Shown piece after piece: positions 50,201 through 59,200 of a stretch of DNA of 64,000 bases. The notes beneath the pieces are model-generated. The model saw nothing but the letters and a program-made list of their open reading frames with translations. It ran no database searches and was not told where the DNA came from. Source of the DNA: Tretioscincus oriximinensis (Eukaryota > Chordata > Lepidosauria > Squamata > Gymnophthalmidae); NCBI GenBank assembly GCA_022410635.1, contig JAJVDF010000657.1:298978-362977 (forward strand), given 5' to 3'. Position 1 is the first letter of the stretch. Each line of letters starts with the position of its first letter. The translations under genes were made by a program, and so were the position numbers.

Positions 50201-53200
50201 TCAAATATTTTTATGAAGTGCTGATTGAAACTGGATTACCCCATTAAACAACTTAAAGGTCAATGGAAAACAGACTTAAATATTAAGGAGTGGGACAGTA
50301 TCTAGCTGGTCTCAGCAATCATGAAGGAGTTGTACTACTAATTTACGGTGGCATCTGACTCATGCTTGAATAGCTAGAATAACAAACCAAACTGGGATTA
50401 CTGGAGGGGCTATCAGAAGAAGACGTAACATGCCTCTCTATACGTGTGGAGTTGTATACACCATACATAAAAGTATTCTAGAATTAGTACATAGTTTAAA
50501 AATAACCAAAGACTATTATTTTCTCCTGAGTTTCATCTTCTAAAGTACTTTACCTTAAACCACAGATTTGATAAAAAAGTAAGTACGATTTAGTCACTGC
50601 AGAAAAACAATTCTTATTAAAATGGTTTAACTAATGATTTCTCCGTATGCCAAGATAAAAAGAAGGTTGGAGGGAGCAAAATAGTTGGACTCGTCCTACT
50701 ATTTTGTTATAATTTTCTTTATAGTTATTGTAATTATTGTTTCCAAAAATCATTTTGTATGGTATGATTGTTGTTATTTCACAATCTATGTTTCTTGACA
50801 CTAAGAATAAAGAAACTATTGTTGCATCAACAAAAAAACCAACTGTCAGTTAGTACTATATTCAGACACTAGATTAGTACTGCCTGTGATCTAGTATGGA
50901 TTTTGACAGAATATTTATTGATATAATTATAGTATGCACACACTGCATGCTTAAGAAGTTTTAATTTTTTATATTTCAAATTTATTTATTAGTCAAAATG
51001 TTTTGGAATAATTCAAGGAACAATATACATTTATGACTTTCGTTATATTCCTATATATATTTATTGTTCCTTGAATTCTTGTTACATTCTGTAGAATATA
51101 ACATGTAGAAGTTTTTAGAAGAGTGAATCAGAAAAAACAACTATTTCAATACTTAGGCACAATTAATCTTTTATAGTAACACCATTTAAAATTAACTGCA
51201 CTCCAAACCCTGTGAGACTGCTGAATTGCTCAAAAAATTAAATTATCCCCTTTTTCAAAATAAAAACAGATAAATTAAACAAAAAATGTGTTTTATCTTA
51301 TATGCAGGTGCAAAATTTCATTAATTCAAAATTCTTAATAAATGTTCTGTCATTACCTCAGAATTATATAAAGATTTTTCCTGACAGAACTACCGTCCTT
51401 TTTAAATGCTCAGACATTTTGTCAAGCCCTTAGTTGGAGATAAATGCACTACTATTTCTGAGAATATAATATAATACAATTAAATATATTCAAAACTTCA
51501 AAAAGATGTGTATTTTCTTTCCGAATGTTTAAGGCAATTCCTGTTTTCTATGAATAAATAAACTGTTTCACTGATCTTATTTTCTCATTTGTTTCCTTTC
51601 AATATGGCAAAACTAAGAACCATGAGGTAATTTCTCTGTCTATACCTCATTCCTTTATATCAAGTCTTGACCTTGGTGCTATCCAGATGTTTAATACAAA
51701 ATATCAGAATGGCATCAAGTTGCTGAAGGCTGCTTTAAATTAATCTGCTTTCCGTTGAATTTGAACATGAGCTTCTAACAGACAGTGCTGTTCTCTTGAA
51801 ACAGGAGCAATTGCTTTTTCCTCTAANCCATCTAAGCTCAAGACAGCATTTGTCTCCCTTGTGTTTCCCTTCCCCGTATACTTTTGCCTGTTTAAGAGAG
51901 ATAAAGTAAGTAATTTTAGTCTATGTGGGAGGAGGGGAGGGGGGGATCAAAAGAATCAAATCACTAAACTGATGAAGGGAAAAGATTGGGGCACTTGATA
52001 GAGGGCTACTTTTGGGTATGGGGCGGGGTATAAATGTAAATAAACAAATATATAAATATTTTCAAAGATAATATTTGTCCACTTCATCAGTGTGTGTTAC
52101 ATAGTCAGCCCTATACCATCTTACTAATGGTGGGTTCTGGCCAAGAATCACAAGGAGACATAAGAATCCATTGGTTGTCTTGTTGTAATACCAGAAATGG
52201 ATTTTTCCCAGCACTGAAAATTCAGTCTCTCTCATCTCTCTCACTGGCAACTAGACTTTAGATAACAGTCATAGCAACTTCTTTTCAAGTCCCAGCCTTA
52301 GCTGATGCTATTAGTAGGCAAAAGGCAGAAGTGGTAATAAATTTAGGACTTTTCCATTATCATCTTTTCATCAAGCAGTATTTTTGAAATACCATTTTAG
52401 CGTCTCAAGAATAGGCAAAATCTTTGCCTTTTTCTGCTTCAAAATGCCCAAGTACAATGGGGGGATAGGATATGAGACAAAATGGTGAACTAGATGAGCT
52501 CCAGCCTGATTCTGCAAGGTTCTTCTTATGCTCTTATGTATCTTCTGTCCTTGGCCCTGAGATTGATAATGCCTGCTCACAGTTTTTAAAAGCTTGTTAA
52601 TAACTAAAAACAACCCACTAAAATCCCTTAACCAATTCTAATAAAACAAACCAAAAATGAATACATGTTATAATTGTTTTTTTTAATATATATACATACT
52701 CTGTAGGAAGCAAAGCAATTAGTAAAACTGAGAAGGAAGTATTGATGCAAGTCAAAATAAAAATTAATCTCAATCTTATTAAAGTGTGAGTTATGTGTGA
52801 CTAGTTACCAGTCTTTTCTTACACTACAGGATGCAGGCAGCAGGAACAGCATGCCTGAGTCCACAGCAAATGTAAGTCAGCATCCAAAGCACTGGAAACA
52901 TGAGCCAAGGGACTGAAGGCAAATCCTGCTTCCAACAACACAATGAAACCCAGGGGAGGGAATAAATGGATGTCATGGTGCAGAACTGCATTGCTTTTAG
53001 TGGGTAAAAAAGAAGTGAAACTGGTATGCAAATTTGATATCATGCTTTAGTTAAAAATGCTTTCAATAAAACAGTAAATGGAGGTACAACAAGAAAATCA
53101 GTGGGTACTCTAAGGAGTACATTGGGACCCAAGTGAGGCAGAAGAGAAATTGGCAGAGATGGTTAAGAGTCTATCCTCCCTGCAAGTACATTCTAGATCA

Positions 53201-56200
53201 GAAAAGAGATGGATAACATACCACCATTTATAAGGTGCTTTAATTTTTTTATTTTTTCACTACATGTGAATGCAGCCTAGTAGCAGGGCTCTGATCATCN
53301 CTTTTTCTTCTACAGCTTATGTCATTCTGTCTGTTCTAATTGGTTGCAAAGTTAGCACATAATGCTCCAGGGACTTTGTACACATCTCTTGGGGATAATT
53401 TGTTTTTAATTTCTTGATCTTCTGTTAANCCCCCTGGGACCAACTGTAAAGAGCAGGATATAAACCACCTTAATATATTGTAACTGTTCAGAAAGCAAAT
53501 GTGTTCTTAAAATAGAAATATGATTTTTTAAAAGAGAAAACCAAAAGTATATGATTGGTAAAAAAAAAAGGCTACATTATTAATCTATGATGGGGAGAAA
53601 CATATCTTACAGGCTTTTGATATTTTCTGCCACTCCTGATGTATACTGTGGATCTGTCTGGAAGGAAAAATTAAACAGTGTAAGACAATAAGTACATGCA
53701 GTTTTAACAAATTACTATTTATGCAAATCACAAATGTTAATAATGTTAACATCATGAATTGTCTCTATGTCTTATGAAAGCCTGCTAAATACTTTTTATA
53801 TTTTGTAACTCAGATTATCAATTATTGTATCAGATTATGGGGAAGATAAGGCAACCTGAAAAGCCAGAACTGGCAACAAAACAGGCTTGAGGATTTTATA
53901 TGCCAGGATCCATCTTGATATAATTAAAGATTTGGAGTAATAATTCAAAATAAAGCATAATCTTTGACTCTAGAATACAGGCAGCAAATGAGTTCTGGGA
54001 AATTGTTACCGCAATTGCTGCAAAGGTGATAAAAGTATCTCAAGAAACAATAGATTGATTATAATGTACAGAAGGGTTTTTTAATTGCTTATCCCACTCC
54101 TGATCCTTCTGTGGTTTTGGTTATGTTCATAAAAAGGTTAACATACTTTTAAGTTAAGGAGCTTTCAGTGACTACATGTACGTGTAGTTTCCTTGGAAAT
54201 GTCACTGACTTCTTCCAAGTAGCTGCTCACCCAAGTAGTATTCAGGTTCTGCTTTGCTTTGCTTTTTTGAGATCAGCTTTGATTGGCTATTACCCTCTGC
54301 TACCTAAAGTCATTTCTGCACTCATTCCCCTCAAATAGTATAACTTTTCCTGGTCCAAACCCAGGAGGTGCTCTCCGCATTGCAAGTGCTGAGACACTGT
54401 TACCCTAATGTGTGTGGCCACTAAAATGAAGATAGAAATGACGGCAAATCCAGGAAAGTTGTTGTCACAGGGATGTAGGCAGGTAGCCTTTTCACCAGTG
54501 ACCACACTCTGTTTCCCTTGCAATTTCTTCATGTCCTCATTGCTCCAACGCTGTTTTGAATGCGTGAAGGTGGGAGTTAACAATCTCCATGTTGGAATTT
54601 CGGATACTCAAAACTGGAACAATGGAAAATATCTTCATCTTCAAACCTTATAAAAGTTTCTGAGATGGTGCTGCAATGTTTTCCTTGTTTCAGATCAGGT
54701 GCACAAGTACCAATGCACTGGACTAGAACAGGCATCGTTAGGATACTTGTAAACATTTTCAAACAAGTCCACCAGGATAAGGAGCCTTTAGGACAGTTCT
54801 GGACCAGAATACAGAAGAAGAAGGCTAACAAGCAGCTTATTCTGGTGTATCGAGCAAGAGTGGAAAACCATAACTCACATTCAAAGACCTTTTGTTATCT
54901 TAGGACCAACAGCAACATAAAAGATGAAACTCATATTGCATTTGAACATTTATCAAAATACAAAGTTACAACAAAAAGACCATGGATCCTGTATTGTTGA
55001 TAGGTTTATTTAAACTGTTATTTTTGAATTTGAACTGTTATATTCTATTTAAGATTTTGATGATGCTTCTGTTTTATGTATAAGACATTTCCATATGTTA
55101 TACTGATTGATTGTATTACTTGAATATATAAATAAACTATTTATATATTAAAAAAAAAATACAAAGTTACAGTACTTAAAACAGTCTTTAGAATAGTCCA
55201 GTTTCTAAGGTATTGTAACAATAGGTTCTTCTGCATTTATTGCTGTTCTACGTCAGCAAGTGCAATAAGAATCTCCATCCTGCACCTTGGTGTCAAATAA
55301 AGGAAATCCTGCCAGTCACTGCTGTATTCATCTGCCCAGGATGGATTGCAATGGTGCGAATAGCGCAGCTGGCCAAGTGCCAGTCTTTCATCTGAGAGAT
55401 CCGGTTCCAAGGACCTCTGTCAGATGTGGATAGGGGTGAATGCCCACTTCTAGCCTGAAGTTCTAGCCAATTCAGCTATTCTAAAGAAATATAAAGCTAT
55501 TTAAAGCTATTTTTAAACTGCACTTCAGTTACATAAATGAGGACATTGGCAGGGAAGAAAGAATAAGATGTAAACCTTCAGGAAAAAATTAACTGTGTAA
55601 GCCGCTTTGAGTCCCTTCAGGAACTCAAAGCGGGAAGGGTGGGGTATAAAAACCAGATTCTTCTCCTCCTTCTTCTCATTTTACAGATTAGAAGGCCACT
55701 GAAGATAACTGACATACCAGCTCAGCCCATTCCAGTCCACGGAAGCATGCAGGACTTTTGGAGCTATGCAGGGACCAATTTGGACCAGCGTCAGGATACA
55801 AACCTCACTGTTTCAGATTGTGCCCTGTGAATCTCACTGGGGTGGGTCCACTAGGTTGGATCATAACAAGGTAAAAGCAGAAGGGCCTAGATGACTTTTA
55901 AAAATAAATTATAACTGTTCAGCTCTGGGCAATTCTGATTGAAACAAATTGGTTTAAATCTCTTTGCCTAAAGGAATACATTTCAATGTTTAACATAATA
56001 ATCCAAATCACTAACAAGGAAAAATCTAATAGTTATTTTTAAAAGTAATGCATTCATGTTTTCTAGATATTCTGAATCCTTATTTTAAGAGTAATTTGGT
56101 ATCCCATCTAACACAAGAAGTTGGTCTCTTACTGAAAAAAACGCGTTGAAAGTTGCTTTAAATCACTTTATCTATATCACAGGTTACTCCAATATCATGT

Positions 56201-59200
56201 GGCAAGGTCTTTCATTAGGCAAAGGGCTGCTAGTGTAAATGCAATCTAAAGTATCTCTAATCAAACTCTTTAAGACAACCAGTTGAAAATCATTTTTTTG
56301 AATGAATGGTTCACTCTGCATGCATTACTCACACTATTACTCAGAAGTGAGCAATGGGGAAAATAAAGCAAGCAACCAAGATGTATTTCAGGCTGTATTG
56401 GAACAACCATGTTATTATTCTAAAAAATAAATCAATTAGCCTGTGAAGTGGGCTCAGATAGCCTGAGGTCACTGGTGAAAAGGCTACCTGCCTACATCCC
56501 TGTGACAACAGCTTTCCTGGATTTGCCGTCAGTTCTATCTTCATTTTAGTGACCACACACATTAAGTTAGGGTGACGCTGGTAAGGTTAAGATGACAGTG
56601 TCACCAAGGTAAGATCCAGAGAAGATTCGGGTTCTATTGTCAGCTGTGATGGGGATGTTAGCAACAAGATCCTTGTGGATCTCAACATTTGTCCATATAC
56701 TGTTCTGCTCCAGATCTAACGCAAATCCAATCTACGAAAATAAAGGGGTTTTGTTTCCCTAAGGAGAAATTTATCTTAGAAACTGTCCACTTATTTGATA
56801 TGAACTACAAAACTGTGAGGAGGAGAGACAAGAAAACCCCAATAAACTCTACTAGATATGAATGCCAGAAAGGGAGGAAATAAGATGCCATTAAATACTA
56901 AAGTCCTTGTAGCAATAATGTGTTACTGAAAAGCTGCCTTGATTGGAGGCTTTCTGAAAAGCAAAGCAAATTAATTTGAGGCCCGAGATAAATAATTTCA
57001 GTAGGAATGCTACAAGAAAACGCAAACAGACCATATAAAATCCTCTGGGTTATGGTCATTTTAACATTAGCAAGAGTCACTGGTTCTGATGAGACCCCTA
57101 ATCTTGAGGTTTCAATCTTAAACATCTTTCTGAAAAACTCAGTGGGGATATGTGGCAAATCACAGAAACATGAGCAACTATCCCAAAGACAAATTTCAAA
57201 GAAATGGCCACTTTAGCCTTTGTCCACAAGGTTTAGCAAGGGGGACTCTTGCCATTTACAGAGAGTCAGGAACAAGTGGGCTTTTTTTCTTCTTTTGCTT
57301 GAGACTTTTCTAGTGCAGCTGGTGGGACAGAATGCTGTGGCCCAATTCAGCAACGCTCCTCTTATGTTCTTACGATTCATGGTACTTTAGGAACTAATAA
57401 GAGAAAGGCAACTGGCATGAGCTTTCGTAGGAAAGTCAACTTTTTTCTGGTGTAGATTAAAGCTAATTTCCAATGAGGCGTCTTTCTTTTATTCTATATG
57501 GATAAAGGTCAGTGTGCTGCATGAAATTTCAGGAGACACATGCACACATTATTTTGGCACCAGACGTGTATTTTTTTGTTATATTGATCCTTCTCAGCTG
57601 AGCACAGCAAAGGTCTGGAAACTGCTTGCTGGGTCTTACTGGTCCCAATGATCCACTTACAACTGCCTGACATTTGCTAAGGAAGAAAGATGGAGATCCA
57701 TCTTTGTCTTTTATGACTGGGCTCAGCCTCGTGGAACATGTTCAAGTGCCGGTGGAATGAGTAATAAATGGATCTTGAGCTACCCAAGGTGCAACTCAGA
57801 GAAGGTAATTTTACCTCAGCAATCATGACGACAATGACACAATCTTCTTTCTCCTGCTGGTTAAGTTCAGAGATTAAGGAGTTTAGTGTGTCTGTAAGGT
57901 AGGAATGCACTTCTCGTTTGACACTGGGGATACCCATCACTATTGATACTATAAAGAGGGGAAAAGAAACAAGTTGAAGTTTATCCTCCCACAGCTTCTC
58001 ACTGCTCACATCCCACACAAAAAAGTAAATTCCTCTCAGTCTGCCGTCAGTCAAGTTCTCTATAGAGACTTCTAGACATTCATTTCATATTGATGTTTGA
58101 TCATATTATAGCAGCATCAGGCAACATCTTCTGAACTCAACCATCTTTATACTTGGATCTCACAAAGTATAAAGTGACTGGAGTTCTGTTTTAGATGAGG
58201 AGCTCTGAATCTTTTACATGCCTGCCATCAGTTTTAATCTTGCACTTGGAACTGGAAATCTGAAATTCTCACTAGAATTGCATTCCCCAGTAGCCAGGCT
58301 TCTTCGATTCAGCGCAACAAAACAGGTGTAGTATCTTTTAATTTACCAAAGATATTGAACATGCCCATAATTCTGACTATTTGCACCGCTAATGCTTCCT
58401 TTGTAAGATTGTAAGAGTGAATGTTTTCTAGATTCTATAATTGCCTCTTGTCAGTCTTGTCAGGCAACAGGACAACGTCAAGAGGCTAGTGAAGAATATA
58501 TTGGTCTGGTGCGGCTCCCTGCAAGGACTTTTCATGTATACCTGTGGAGTTTAATTACCTGGAAGTGACAACTGCACGTGTGCAACCACCATTTTCTGGC
58601 TGCTATTGGTGCTGTATGTGCATAAAAGTCGTCTCCAAAACAGCAGATCCCTCAAAAAAGCATCCAGACAGGCAAGTTCTTTTGCTTTTATTAATCCAGA
58701 ATTCAAGTAGGGTTTTTCTCCACAATAATATTATTGTGAGCTATTAACCTAATAATCCAGGAAGATGTTGGGGTTCCCATGGACATGTATGGCAATCCTA
58801 ACATACCTCAAGAATAATATTTGGTGTTTGACACTATCTGAATGGTGCCACAATGGGGAATAAAATAAATTACGCACTGATTGGCAAGCTTTCATAGATA
58901 AAAGGCACAATTCTCAAAGGGCAAATTCTTCTGCATATGAGGAACATTCAGACATGTCCCTAAAGAAAGCAAACAACCTATTTTCTTGGACTGATGGGAG
59001 AAGGAAAGCATTTTATAGCTTTCTGTCTCATAAAGCTTTCAGTTTAAGGAGCTGTTTAAAAAATACAGTTGTCGTAAATCATTAGGTGCCACACTTTGTT
59101 ATTCATGAGCTAAACAATGTCATGCCACAAAATATTGAGTAGAAGACTACAACCAGATATTGCCTACTTATCCATCTACATATGGATACTTATTCCAGAA

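Larger units (their letters stand above)
49414..53610 (-). other. MGAT4B: MGAT4B intron, 4.2 kb
   Basis: Contains an L1 relic (49970-50830), a SINE tail (52010-52060), a CR1 end (52450-52540) and an unidentified SINE-like tail near 53430-53480. Otherwise AT-rich with no gene. Confidence 0.8.
53658..57814 (-). other. MGAT4B: MGAT4B intron, 4.2 kb
   Basis: Contains a 94-bp inverted repeat pair (54410-54503 and 56467-56560), a SINE (55354-55678) and a CR1 end (57300-57375). Frames at 54408-55000 and 56689-57216 have no recognisable product. Confidence 0.8.
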
